This document shows positions 17,726 to 26,704 of a stretch of 64,000 nt of DNA, in pieces. A program made the translations under genes and the position numbers. This DNA comes from Pseudoalteromonas sp. '520P1 No. 423' (GTDB lineage Bacteria > Pseudomonadota > Gammaproteobacteria > Enterobacterales > Alteromonadaceae), in the NCBI RefSeq assembly GCF_001269985.1, contig NZ_BBZB01000002.1, positions 1,252,680 to 1,316,679 on the forward strand. Reading direction: 5' to 3'. Under the pieces are notes generated by a model. That model ran no database searches. It was not told where the DNA came from and saw only the letters and a list, made by a program, of their open reading frames with translations. Position 1 is the stretch's first letter, and every line of letters begins with the position of its first letter.

Positions 17726-18270
17726 TGGTTTTTCCTAAATCAGTTATAAATTATTACTTGCATCATCTAATGATAACAATTCTTTATCCTTGTTATTGAT
17801 ATTTTTTATCTTTATGTAATCTAAATCTTCATAAACCTTAACACTTTGTGTAAACCCTTGCATTTTTAAAGTATTTGAGGCACCACAACTTTATTGACCA
17901 TCAAGATTTAAAATATTGTTCTATTTTTACTAAGTCTTGTTTTAATACGTAATAATCAAATGTTAGATTATTTAACGTTTCGCAAAAGTGAACATAATTT
18001 CCGATATTAAGTGAAACACTGTAATTTTTGATAGGATTATTTGTAATTCAGACATATTCTGTAAAGCCATCACTTAATATACAGGTTTAATTAAACGACC
18101 ATTAGATACATCCATAAGATCAGAATATACAAAAATTTCGCAAAAGCATTTTATTAACTTCTTCTCTTAGCTGATCTTTAGTTGGCTACCAAACCATATA
18201 TACTCAACCTGATAAATAGCTCAGATAAAATCCATTCAATATATCTTGTCCTTAAGGGAGGATCATTTAA
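17726..18270 (-). other. Degenerate coding remnant, gene not recognised
   Basis: On the minus strand a frame with scattered stops gives KNYSVSLNIGNYVHFCETLN and DYYVLKQDLVKIEQYF (around 17900-18040), and upstream KDQLREEVNKMLLRNF. These look like fragments of one decayed protein, but I cannot name its family. Confidence 0.35.
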
Positions 18271-18273
18271 CAA

Positions 18274-18384
18274 ATGCATTATGCTAGTAATTATAAAATT
18301 ATCTTTATCGATAAAGATAGCCGCTATGAATGTGATAAAACTTTAGTTAATTTCGCAAATAGAGACTTTGAAAGCGTGTTTTAA
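18274..18384 (+). CDS. Possible small protein (36 aa)
   Basis: An ATG lies 14 bases after a strong AAGGGAGGA sequence; the product begins MHYASNYKIIFIDKDSRYE. It has no recognisable domain. The spacing is longer than ideal and the frame sits in a decayed region, so it may be the start of a truncated gene. Confidence 0.3.
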   Translation: MHYASNYKIIFIDKDSRYECDKTLVNFANRDFESVF

Positions 18385-18485
18385 ACAAAAAATTAAACTT
18401 TATCTGCGAATTTTATTTTTTTTTACTATTTATTGTATTTTATTGGCCCTATACATACTCTAGATATTTTATGATTGTATAAATA

Positions 18486-18854
18486 GTGATAGAATATGCG
18501 CAACTAAATATACAGGTAAACGAAATTTTGCAACAAGAAGAACTTCACGAGCAATTGCTCACAGACATGGCACAATGTGCATTGATGGCTTTAGCGATTG
18601 AACAACAAACTGGCAAGTGTGGATTTGGTCCAACTTCAGAACATAAATTTTTGAGTAAATGGTTAACTGCTGCATATAAACAAAAACGCTTTGCTAAAGA
18701 GACTGCGCCTACACTTCAAGCTCTTACTCAAATGGCTAAAGAAAAAGGTCAATTTGCTGGATTAAAAGCTAATTTAATTAAATTAAGCAAGCCAGAAGAA
18801 AATACTGACTCAAAGTCAGATACAGAATCTTCATCAGATACAGCTTCAAAGTAA
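18486..18854 (+). CDS. Hypothetical helical protein with acidic Ser/Thr tail
   Basis: 122 residues, no recognised family. Mostly helical core (VNEILQQEELHEQLL, ALMALAIEQQ) followed by a low-complexity tail rich in Asp, Ser and Thr from about residue 104. No signal or membrane span. The first in-frame start is a GTG without a clear ribosome site; the real start is uncertain because the codons before the first ATG inside the frame also read well. Confidence 0.55.
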   Translation: MIEYAQLNIQVNEILQQEELHEQLLTDMAQCALMALAIEQQTGKCGFGPTSEHKFLSKWLTAAYKQKRFAKETAPTLQALTQMAKEKGQFAGLKANLIKLSKPEENTDSKSDTESSSDTASK

Positions 18855-19163
18855 ATCTGTAAGTTCTGAACAGCATGTGATCAAAATAAATAAGGTCACA
18901 TGCATGTTTCTCAACCAAAGCAAATCTATAGATAATTATTATCTATGACCCATTAATAGTACTTCGGTGAACTTCCCAAAATACATAAGGACATGGCGAC
19001 GGTCATTGAGCAAGATTTAAGTCCTTTAAACACCTATACCTCTCAAGTTTTGGCTTGCCATTATGATTACTCGTAGTATCACCTGAATCTGATACTATTA
19101 TGTCTTAAAAATTAAAAGGACTCGACTGCATTTAAATGAGTATTAATAAAACCCATCTATTTG
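18855..19163. other. Intergenic, weak hairpin
   Basis: Holds an 8-bp stem GCATGTGA / TCACATGC (18873-18903) with a 15-base loop just after the preceding gene, a possible weak terminator. I see nothing else. Confidence 0.4.
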
Positions 19164-19805
19164 TTAAAGGTAATCAACCAAACTTAAATTTTCTTTTTCA
19201 CAGACACGTACGACGGAATCTCTAGTTGCAAGTTTTTTAAGGTATCGCGATAAGTTATTAAATGATAATGGTGGTTTTTTAAATTCATCAGCCCAAACAG
19301 CTAACATAAATAAAAAATAGTCACACACTGTTATGCTTTCACCCACTAAATAGTCTTTCCCCTTAAGTTCACTATCAAGCAGTGCAAACATATCTGTGAC
19401 ACGTTGCTCTTGTATCGTTACTATCGTATTTATATCTGCTTCTTTGCCGCTATGTCTTTGAGGGTAAAAATACAACATCAATTCAGCTTGAACGGTATTA
19501 TTTAAATACATTAACCATTGGTAGAATTTTGGTCTATTTTTGTTACCTACCTCTGGCATCAAGGAGTGTGATGGGTTGTTATCACATAAATGTAAACAAA
19601 TTGCGGCACTTTCGAATATTGCTTCGCCATCATCAACTAAAGTAGGTATTCGCCCAGTAGGGTTTAATGCTAAATATTCGTCAGATTTATGCGCATTAGA
19701 TTTTCTATCAACTAATTGTAATTGATAGTCAATGCCCATTTCCTCTAATACAAAATGTGGTGCCATACTGGCGTTAAGTGGATAATAATAAAGTGTGTAC
19801 ATCAT
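19164..19805 (-). CDS. Glutathione S-transferase family protein
   Basis: 213 residues, normal length for a cytosolic GST. The thioredoxin-like N-domain starts YTLYYYPLNASMAPHFVLEE (Ser of SMAP in the catalytic region), then LALNPTGRIPTLVDDGEAIF and ESAAICLHLCD, the glutathione-binding NPxGxIPxL and E-S motifs. The helical C-domain contains the N-capping box GESITVCDYFLF. Likely detoxification or thiol-transfer; no substrate can be read from the sequence. It is followed on the same strand, upstream, by the small DUF6500-like gene, possibly in one transcript. Confidence 0.9.
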   Translation of the reverse strand: MMYTLYYYPLNASMAPHFVLEEMGIDYQLQLVDRKSNAHKSDEYLALNPTGRIPTLVDDGEAIFESAAICLHLCDNNPSHSLMPEVGNKNRPKFYQWLMYLNNTVQAELMLYFYPQRHSGKEADINTIVTIQEQRVTDMFALLDSELKGKDYLVGESITVCDYFLFMLAVWADEFKKPPLSFNNLSRYLKKLATRDSVVRVCEKENLSLVDYL

Positions 19806-19823
19806 ATTCCTTTAATTGAAATG

Positions 19824-20045
19824 TTATATTTGCTCTACCATAGTTTTAATTTTAACCGCCTTTTCGAAGTGATCTAATTTGTGTGTCATTATCCACCAAG
19901 TTGCGACTTCCATTAATAATTCAGGATCATCATTTTTATTTGCAAAAAATGCATAAAAAGATAAACCTACGTTATCACCTTTTTGTTCTATTTTTTTATT
20001 ACAAACGGTGATTATTTTTTGTTTCAATGCTTCATTCATAATCAT
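19824..20045 (-). CDS. Small conserved protein, DUF6500-like
   Basis: 73 residues: KQKIITVCNKKIEQKGDNVG, then FYAFFANKNDDPELLMEVA and WWIMTHKLDHFEKAVKIK. This strongly conserved-looking small protein resembles the DUF6500 family, of unknown function. No signal peptide. It sits 18 bases upstream of the GST gene on the same strand, so the two are probably co-transcribed. Start may be Met 1 or Met 3. Confidence 0.65.
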   Translation of the reverse strand: MIMNEALKQKIITVCNKKIEQKGDNVGLSFYAFFANKNDDPELLMEVATWWIMTHKLDHFEKAVKIKTMVEQI

Positions 20046-20261
20046 AATGTTAACTAAGTTAATATGCCTTAAAAATCCATGATTTTAACAGTAAATCTCG
20101 ACACTGAATATATTGCAAACGCACTATCTTGTAACATCTAATTTAACAATTAATTGTGTTATGGTGTAATTTGTCCCCAGGATACATTAGTGCTAACCTC
20201 ATAAGAACTTGCACTATTATCAAGCATCTTTACATTTTAGCCACAGTCTTTAGGGAAACTT

Positions 20262-20579
20262 ATGATTTACACCACAACAGAAACAGTTCCAGGAAAAGAG
20301 ATAGATCAAATATTGGGGGTTGTTACAGGCAATGTTGTTCAAGCTAAGCATATTGGCCGTGATATAATGGCCGGTTTAAAAAATATTGTGGGTGGTGAAA
20401 TACGTGGTTATACAGAAATGTTAACCGATGCCCGAGATATCGCAGTGCAACGCCTAGTTCAAAATGCCACTGAAAAAGGAGCTGATGCCGTTGTTGGTAT
20501 TCGTTTTACTACCAGTGCTATTATGGATGGTTCTTCAGAAATCATGGTTTTTGGCACAGCTGTTAAATTAAAAGCATAA
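20262..20579 (+). CDS. YbjQ-family (UPF0145) protein
   Basis: 105 residues, the standard length. It shows the family's ETVPGKEIDQILGVVTGNVV, DIMAGLKNIVGGEIRGYTEM and GADAVVGIRFTTSAIM segments. Structures of the family are pentameric and it was once named heavy-metal binding, but the role is unknown. ATG preceded by AGGGAAACTT. The cupin and VOC relics follow it on the same strand, so it may be the surviving first gene of a decayed operon. Confidence 0.9.
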   Translation: MIYTTTETVPGKEIDQILGVVTGNVVQAKHIGRDIMAGLKNIVGGEIRGYTEMLTDARDIAVQRLVQNATEKGADAVVGIRFTTSAIMDGSSEIMVFGTAVKLKA

Positions 20580-20598
20580 ATTTTGTCGAGCAGAGCAT

Positions 20599-20964
20599 AT
20601 GAATAAAATTAACATCGCTGAAAAATTTGGTTTGTTCGATCAACAATGAACACCTAAAGTAATATCTCAATCGAATGGGCAATTAGTAAAAATAGCAAAA
20701 GGAAGCGGCGAATTAGTTTGGCATACACATGATAATGAAGATGAACTATTTATCGTATTTAAAGGACAATTGACCTTACAGTTAAGAGCTAAAAATATAA
20801 CCCTTAACCCAGGTGAAATGTATGTGGTGCCTAAAGGAGTTGAGCATTGTCCAAAAGCACTCCCTGATACCCACTTTATGATGATTGAACCTGCATCAAC
20901 CGCCCATACTGGTGAAAACTTGAGTGAAAGAACCGTTTCATCTGATCAACAAGAATGGATTTAA
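20599..20964 (+). pseudogene. Cupin-domain protein with one nonsense codon at a conserved Trp
   Basis: From ATG 20599 the frame reads MNKINIAEKFGLFDQQ, then TGA at 20647, then TPKVISQSNGQLVKIA and the cupin motif WHTHDNEDELFIVFKG with the second motif PGEMYVVPKGVEHCP. Relatives carry Trp at the stop position (..F.QQWTPKVI..), so a single TGG to TGA change inactivated an otherwise intact gene of about 121 codons. An internal start after the stop is possible (ATG at 20770 lacks the first cupin motif). Confidence 0.85.
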
Positions 20965-20997
20965 TTCAAATGTAAAGGAGTATGAGTGAACTAGTCA

Positions 20998-21405
20998 ATA
21001 ATACATATTGCCTTAGTTGTAAAAGATTATGATTAAGTAATTGATTTTTATATAAATAAACTTAAGTTTGATCTTATTGAAGATACATACCAACCAAACT
21101 AAGATAAACGTTGGGTAGTTGTTTCTCCGCCAGGTTCAACTGGTGTCACCATTTTACTAGCCCGTGCATCTAACGAGCATCAAACACAGTTTGTAGGTAA
21201 TCAAACTGGTGGACGTGTTTTTCTATTTTTAAGTACTGATGACTTTTGGCGAGACTATAATCGAATGCTATCAGATGGCATCAATTTTGTAAGAGAGCCA
21301 CAAGAGCAAGATTATGGCACCGTAGCTGTATTTGAAGATTTATATGGTAATTTATGGGATTTACTACAATTAAGCCCTGAACATCCAATGTCCTCAAGAA
21401 CTTAA
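20998..21405 (+). pseudogene. VOC-family (glyoxalase-like) protein relic
   Basis: In one frame: ALVVKDYD, TAA (21034), VIDFYINKLKFDLIEDTYQPN, TAA (21100), DKRWVVVSPPGSTGVT and on to VFEDLYGNLWDLLQL, the typical ending of a vicinal-oxygen-chelate protein. Two in-frame stops plus a frame change relative to the only upstream ATG (20982) make it nonfunctional. It directly follows the cupin relic. Confidence 0.85.
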
Positions 21406-21453
21406 TCATTTTATATTAAGTTTAATACCTATATGAACATGGCTAGAATAAAG

Positions 21454-22710
21454 TTACATTGTAATCAAAGAACCTGTTTGCGCATATTTATTTAAGTCTT
21501 GTCTAGCCTCTGATGAGGGCTTTTCTTCATTAATTAATTGAGCCATATTATCAATTTTTAATAGTCTTGCTTCTAATTTTACAAGGTGCTCTTCATTAAC
21601 ATTAAGCCAATTACTTGGGATGGAATAATCATTATTTAAAAATTTAATAAATGTTTTATGTAAAGGCTTATTTTCATTTCCTAACTCTGCACTTCTTAAT
21701 ACATCAATTAGTTCATTTGAATTTTTAGGCATATGAGACAGGCATTCAATTTTATAACATGCATTACCTAAAACAATTGGCATTTTGCCAAGTAAAATAG
21801 ATTCAATTCCAACCGTAGAGTTTATTGTTAAAACACTTATTGCGTTTGTTATTAATGTTTGTGTGCAAGCCGAATTACAAAAAATAGCCCTTTCATGCTG
21901 TCCATATAAGTGTTTATAGCTTCTGTTTTCGCTAGGATGTTCTTTAAAAACAAAAAATAATTTTGCGTTTTTATTGAGTTGCACGATACATTCATCGAAT
22001 AATTCATCCATCGATTTTAGCCACGGTGAATTACGAATAATTTGACTATCAGTTTCAACTTGAAAAGGTACAAATATATATTCTTTGGGTATTAATATTT
22101 CATTAGAATCAATACTTTTTGGTATTGTTGGCGTTCTTGCTGTTAATTGAATTTCCCTTTTAACCTCGTTTGAATTCAATAATGTTTTTAATCTGTAGTT
22201 TCGGTAAAATGATGGGTCTCGAGGTATGCTATTTTCACAATTTACACCTTTCCAATCGCAGACAGTTGTATTGGGTATTAAGCCATTTTCAAAGTATAAC
22301 ACCTGCTTTTGTAATATATTAGCAGCCATCACAATAGTACTGCTTGGAAATTTCTGACCATTCCAAACACCTACAACTGTTGGATCTATTTTATTTATTA
22401 CAGCACAATGCTTAGCAACATAGTAATATTCAAGTAATGATCTAATAAAGCAATATATTGGCCAAAACAGGGATTCTGATAATATTGGGTGTGCCTTTTT
22501 CTTTTTTGAAAAATGTAATGCTAAATTCCCTTTTAAAATAAAGGGATTTATTTTATTTATATATTTTAACGCTTTTAAATTAAATATTGATTTGGAAGGT
22601 CGATAAACAATTATATTAATTTGTTTATTTGATTTGAAATATGCAGATAATTTTTTAAAGTATTTGACATGTGATGGACCACGAGCCATTAATAAAAATT
22701 TATTTTCCAT
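21454..22710 (-). CDS. KpsS/LipB-like capsule polysaccharide glycosyltransferase family protein
   Basis: 418 residues. The C-terminal half has the family's nucleotide-sugar binding features: YIFVPFQVETDSQI, FFVFKEHPSENRSY and VLTINSTVGIESILLGKMPIV (the 'NSTVG.E.ll.GkpviVLG' motif), followed by ACYKI. Family members (KpsS, KpsC) are Kdo transferases that act at the inner membrane on capsule lipid anchors. No capsule export genes are nearby, so this is an orphan; the target glycan is unknown. The N-terminus is basic and aromatic, with no signal peptide. The gene has its own promoter region upstream (22711-22830). Confidence 0.75.
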   Translation of the reverse strand: MENKFLLMARGPSHVKYFKKLSAYFKSNKQINIIVYRPSKSIFNLKALKYINKINPFILKGNLALHFSKKKKAHPILSESLFWPIYCFIRSLLEYYYVAKHCAVINKIDPTVVGVWNGQKFPSSTIVMAANILQKQVLYFENGLIPNTTVCDWKGVNCENSIPRDPSFYRNYRLKTLLNSNEVKREIQLTARTPTIPKSIDSNEILIPKEYIFVPFQVETDSQIIRNSPWLKSMDELFDECIVQLNKNAKLFFVFKEHPSENRSYKHLYGQHERAIFCNSACTQTLITNAISVLTINSTVGIESILLGKMPIVLGNACYKIECLSHMPKNSNELIDVLRSAELGNENKPLHKTFIKFLNNDYSIPSNWLNVNEEHLVKLEARLLKIDNMAQLINEEKPSSEARQDLNKYAQTGSLITM

Positions 22711-22834
22711 CTAATTTACTTAAGTAGTTAGCACTAAAGATAAAATACACAAAATAAATTAATCTTTTATTTCACTACTGTTACAGTAAAATGAAATAAA
22801 TGCTTGCGGCGGCATCCTGTGTAAGTGCTTATTT

Positions 22835-23284
22835 AAGCATTATACATGTCGCGTATTTTAGAAAACTTAATAAGTCTTCACCTAGTTGCATTAACGTTTT
22901 TGGATCTGCCATCATTGTAATGGTCAACTCAACTTGACTTTAGGCACTATAAAGAGTGCAATACCCCGAGTACCTTTTGGTGCCACCGTGCCCTGTAGGA
23001 TGCGATAAACTCTACCATCCACCTTCAACATATTAGTGATATGTTTCTTTAAAGCCTTTGAGTGTTGTTACTATGCAATTCCAAATTAAAACCTTCTTTA
23101 TCGCCACTTCGATTTAAAGGTAATAATTCATTTTCACAAAATTTGGCACACTCTTTAAAAATAGCATCAATTAAATCAGGTGTTGCTTCTTCAAATCCAG
23201 TATATTTTTGGTAATGACCGTAATAATCAAATACATCATCAAATAGAAATTAATATCCATTAAAGGGGCTTTATAACTTTGCAT
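22835..23284 (-). pseudogene. Acyl-CoA dehydrogenase relic with large internal deletion
   Basis: From ATG at 23284: MQSYKAPLMDINF, a frameshift, then FDDVFDYYGHYQKYTGFEEA, TPDLIDAIFKECAKFCENEL and LPLNRSGDKEGFNLELH, the start of the long-type acyl-CoA dehydrogenases with AcdH_C domain. After a stop the next recognisable piece is GTVAPKGTRGIALFIVPKVK from the middle of such proteins, then MADPKTLMQLGEDLLSFLKY. Well under a third of a 590-residue enzyme remains. It lies just downstream of the AraC gene that starts the iron cluster. Confidence 0.8.
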
Positions 23285-23364
23285 AACTGCTTTCCTTATT
23301 GCTCTTTTTATTTAATAACAATTAAAATCAGTATTACAGATAAAATTACTGGTCATGGTCACTG

Positions 23365-24372
23365 TTAGCTTTCTTCTAGTAACGCATGTGATTTTAATAA
23401 ACTTGCAGGTGTAATATTAAATCGTTTTTTAAAAGCCGTTATAAAATTAGATGAATGATTATAACCTGCTAGATATGCCGCTTCGCCTATGCTTAAGCCT
23501 TTAATTGCAATTGCTACTCGCGCATTTTCAAGTCTTGTTTGGCGAATATAATCAACAACTGTTGTACCATAGTCTTTTTTAAAACGTCTTTGTAATGTAC
23601 TAATACTTAAACCCATAGATTTTGCGATACCTTCTAATGAAATGGGCTTAGTGATTAATAAATCAATTTGTTTTTTTATCGTTAAATCTGATTTCATTAT
23701 TTTATTGTTGGTATTTGTTTCAGTCAGTTTAACCGTATCTTGATTACTTAAAATATCAAAACATTCAGCTAAAATTTGTAAAGCAACTTGTTCTATTAAT
23801 AATTCAATTGCAAACCCTGTTTTGACTTTTTCTTGTAAGATCAATTTGGATAATTTGATTATATTATCTGAAGCTTGCCATTTATAAACAGCTAAATCCT
23901 TCGTAAAGATTTTATTTAATATTGCGATGTCTTGTTTGTTTTTACATCTTTTCTTCAGCCATTCTTGCTTTATAAACACATTTACCTTTTTAACATGCTC
24001 ATCTTGCTTCATATGGCGTGTCATAATATCTGGTTTATTTAAAATAATGGCTGAACATTCAACTTCAGGGGCATCTTCACCACCAATAAAATATGCCTGT
24101 TTTCCTAAGTTAAAATGTATCTTGCCCTTAAAAACAATATTAAAACTTAAACAAGGCGGTAACTCTATTGATGAGCTCATATTTTGCATTTCAATTACAT
24201 CATTGCAATGCACTGAGATTCCCGATGCAAGATCAGAAAAAGAAAACAACCCAGACATAATCGGCTGCTCATTTGCTAGGTTTAAATGATATTCACTATG
24301 ATGTACAGATGTAATCATTTCTCTTAGTTGCTGTTGGTTTACAATCGTTACATGTGTATTTTTTGATGCCAT
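23365..24372 (-). CDS. AraC-family regulator, PchR-like, divergent from a TonB receptor
   Basis: 335 residues. The N-terminal sensor (about 1-215) has the PchR-like pattern GLFSFSDLASGISVHCNDVIE and LPPCLSFNIVFKGKIHF; the C-terminal double helix-turn-helix (about 235-330) contains PISLEGIAKSMGLSISTLQR and GLSIGEAAYLAGYNHSSNF followed by AFKKRFNITPASL. PchR-type regulators sense siderophores or chelated iron and activate the cognate receptor gene. It is divergent from the TonB receptor at 24510, with a Fur-like box in the shared 137-bp gap, so it most likely controls that receptor. Confidence 0.85.
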   Translation of the reverse strand: MASKNTHVTIVNQQQLREMITSVHHSEYHLNLANEQPIMSGLFSFSDLASGISVHCNDVIEMQNMSSSIELPPCLSFNIVFKGKIHFNLGKQAYFIGGEDAPEVECSAIILNKPDIMTRHMKQDEHVKKVNVFIKQEWLKKRCKNKQDIAILNKIFTKDLAVYKWQASDNIIKLSKLILQEKVKTGFAIELLIEQVALQILAECFDILSNQDTVKLTETNTNNKIMKSDLTIKKQIDLLITKPISLEGIAKSMGLSISTLQRRFKKDYGTTVVDYIRQTRLENARVAIAIKGLSIGEAAYLAGYNHSSNFITAFKKRFNITPASLLKSHALLEES

Positions 24373-24464
24373 TTTAACTTCCTGTACTCCTTTGACGATA
24401 TATAAATGTCATTTGACGATATTGCATAACAGACTAATGAAACTTTTTCTCACCTTGATTGTAT

Positions 24465-24483
24465 CATATCGATAATCATTCGT
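24465..24483 (+). promoter_or_regulatory. Fur-like box in the AraC/TonB divergent promoter
   Basis: CATATCGATAATCATTCGT carries an intact GATAATCATT core (10 of 10) and matches the 19-bp consensus at 13 positions overall; it sits 27 bases upstream of the receptor start. Confidence 0.6.
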
Positions 24484-24509
24484 ATTTAGAATTTTGTTAA
24501 GGGAAAATC

Positions 24510-26636
24510 ATGCCAACTCACAACTTTAAAAAAAGCGCTCTATGTTTATTAATTTCAAGTGTCTGTACAACTAACTTCGTTTATGCAGAAGAAACATCGG
24601 TAGACAAAAACAATGAATTAGAGCAGATTGAGATATGGAATACTGAAGTTAAAGCGTCTTCTTTATACTTTAATGAAGAAACACTTGCTTCAAAACAAGC
24701 GGATCACCTAAGTGATTTATTAAGAACTATTCCTGGTATTGATGTAGGTGGCTCTCACTCAATGAACCAAAGAATTACAATTCGTTCATTGGAAGATAAA
24801 GATTTAAAAGTAACTATTGATGGTGCAAATCAAAATACTTATATGTATCACCATATGGGTAACTTACAGATCCACGCGGACATTCTAAAATCAGTAGACA
24901 TTGAGGTAGGCACAAACTCAGTGATTAATGGCGGTTTAGGTGGTGCTGTACGCTTTGAAACAAAAGAAGCCCGTGAATTATTAGACAAAGATCAACAATT
25001 TGGTGCCAGATTACAAACTACTTTTGCCGATAATTCAGGTAATTCATATTCACTTTCTGGATATGGCCAATTGACAGATTCAGTAGATGTATTAGCATAT
25101 TATAACTTTGTAGATCGTCAAAACTTTGAAGTTGGTGGTGGCGTTATCACAGATCAACATGGTAATAAGATCCCTGGTACTGATGGTGAAGTGAAAGGTC
25201 TTGAAGGTGAACTAGATGATGCATTGTTAAAATTAGGTTGGGATTTATCAGACAATCAGCGCTTTGAATTTGGTTATGAAACCTATTCAGATAAAGGTGA
25301 TTATAGCTATCGTCCGGATATGGGTTCTGCTACTGATATCGCAATCTCAGGTGCTTTGGGCGTACCATTAAATTGGCCTACTGAGTTTAGCCGCGATACT
25401 ATAACTGTAAATTATGAATTAAATTTCAATGAAGATTCAGTATTAAAACTTGCTGTTTTTAATAATCAAAGTGAGTTATATCGAGATGAGAGTGGTTGGG
25501 CAGAAAATCCTGCTTTTGCAATGTGGGCTGGTAATGTAACAGGTGAAGCCGACAATACAGGCATTAACTTAATTGGGAATACCTTTTTAGATGGTGACAT
25601 AAGCAATAACTTTACTTATGGTATTGATATTGTGAAATATGAAACACAATATACTGCAATTGCTTTAACTGGAGATATGAGAACTTCAGATGAAGAAGCA
25701 ACTAACTCAGCCTTGTTCATCGAAGATAAAATAGCATTTGATAATGGTTTTACTCTTATACCAGGTGTTCGTTATGACAACTTTGATATTGATTCAACTG
25801 TAGTCGATAATTCTTTTTCAAAAGTGACAGGCTCTTTAGCTGCACAGTATGATGTAAGTAATGAATTAACATTTAAACTCAGTGCGACCCAGTTATTTAA
25901 AGGTCCTGAGCTAAGTGAAGTATTTACTGGAGCAGGCTCTGAAGTTACGCCAAATAAAGGCATAAAAGCTGAAACAGGTTTAAACTCAGAATTTGCTATT
26001 GCATACCGCGCAGAAGTTTTAGGTGCTGATAGCTTTACAGCAGGTATCACTTTATTCCAAACAGATGTAGATAATTATATCTATGATTATGCTAAAATCC
26101 CAGGTGGTGGTCCGCGTGATTATCATAAAGATAATGTAGGTGATTTAGAAGTAACAGGTTTTGAAGCTTATGCAGGCTATAAATTAGGTCAATTACAAAT
26201 TCAATTAAGTTATTCTGCTGCAGAAACTGACTTAAATGCCTTTGCTGATTATCAGTCTTTAGATGGCTTTCGTTTAGATCGAGAGCAAGGAGATACAATA
26301 AGTGCTAGCGTAGATTATTACTTTGAAGCTATAGAATTAACTGCCCATTGGGATATTTTAACCGTTGCAAGTCTAGATCATGCGCCTTCATTAGATGGCG
26401 CAAGTGAAGATACTGCAAAAGACAGCTACACAGTCCAAAATATTTCACTTCGCTGGGCGCCATCTGCTGTTACTGGCTTAGCAATCAGTCTTGGAGTTGA
26501 TAATTTATTTGATGAATATTACGCTTCACAGTCATCAAGAACGGGTCTTTCGAAGCATCCGAGGTTTGGTGATTTATTCTTAACAGATTATGAGCCAGGT
26601 AGAAATATAAAAGCGACAGTATCTTATAAGCTTTAA
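24510..26636 (+). CDS. TonB-dependent receptor, heme/hemoprotein-type
   Basis: 708 residues: signal peptide (1-26, cleavage at VYA-EE), TonB box region (ELEQIEIWNTEV), plug domain with LSDLLRTIPGIDVGGSHSMN, QRITIRSLEDKDLKVTIDGA and GGLGGAVRFETKEA, then the barrel with the 'FrAPnl.EvF' equivalent LFKGPELSEVF and 'NP.LkaE' equivalent ITPNKGIKAETGL-like stretch, ending in SYKL. The QR-I-RSL-D-LKVTIDGA-Q pattern with a YMYHHMG segment is that of heme/hemoglobin receptors, though related catechol receptors are not excluded. Regulated by Fur (box upstream) and probably by the divergent AraC protein. Followed by a strong terminator. Confidence 0.9.
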   Translation: MPTHNFKKSALCLLISSVCTTNFVYAEETSVDKNNELEQIEIWNTEVKASSLYFNEETLASKQADHLSDLLRTIPGIDVGGSHSMNQRITIRSLEDKDLKVTIDGANQNTYMYHHMGNLQIHADILKSVDIEVGTNSVINGGLGGAVRFETKEARELLDKDQQFGARLQTTFADNSGNSYSLSGYGQLTDSVDVLAYYNFVDRQNFEVGGGVITDQHGNKIPGTDGEVKGLEGELDDALLKLGWDLSDNQRFEFGYETYSDKGDYSYRPDMGSATDIAISGALGVPLNWPTEFSRDTITVNYELNFNEDSVLKLAVFNNQSELYRDESGWAENPAFAMWAGNVTGEADNTGINLIGNTFLDGDISNNFTYGIDIVKYETQYTAIALTGDMRTSDEEATNSALFIEDKIAFDNGFTLIPGVRYDNFDIDSTVVDNSFSKVTGSLAAQYDVSNELTFKLSATQLFKGPELSEVFTGAGSEVTPNKGIKAETGLNSEFAIAYRAEVLGADSFTAGITLFQTDVDNYIYDYAKIPGGGPRDYHKDNVGDLEVTGFEAYAGYKLGQLQIQLSYSAAETDLNAFADYQSLDGFRLDREQGDTISASVDYYFEAIELTAHWDILTVASLDHAPSLDGASEDTAKDSYTVQNISLRWAPSAVTGLAISLGVDNLFDEYYASQSSRTGLSKHPRFGDLFLTDYEPGRNIKATVSYKL

Positions 26637-26650
26637 TATTTAATATTGAA

Positions 26651-26679
26651 AAGCCAAGCAGGTATTGCTTGGCTTTTTT
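26651..26679 (+). terminator. Terminator of the heme-type receptor gene
   Basis: Perfect 10-bp stem AAGCCAAGCA / TGCTTGGCTT, 5-base loop, then a T-run. Confidence 0.9.
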
Positions 26680-26704
26680 GTTTGTATTGTCACAGTTAAG
26701 CTAT

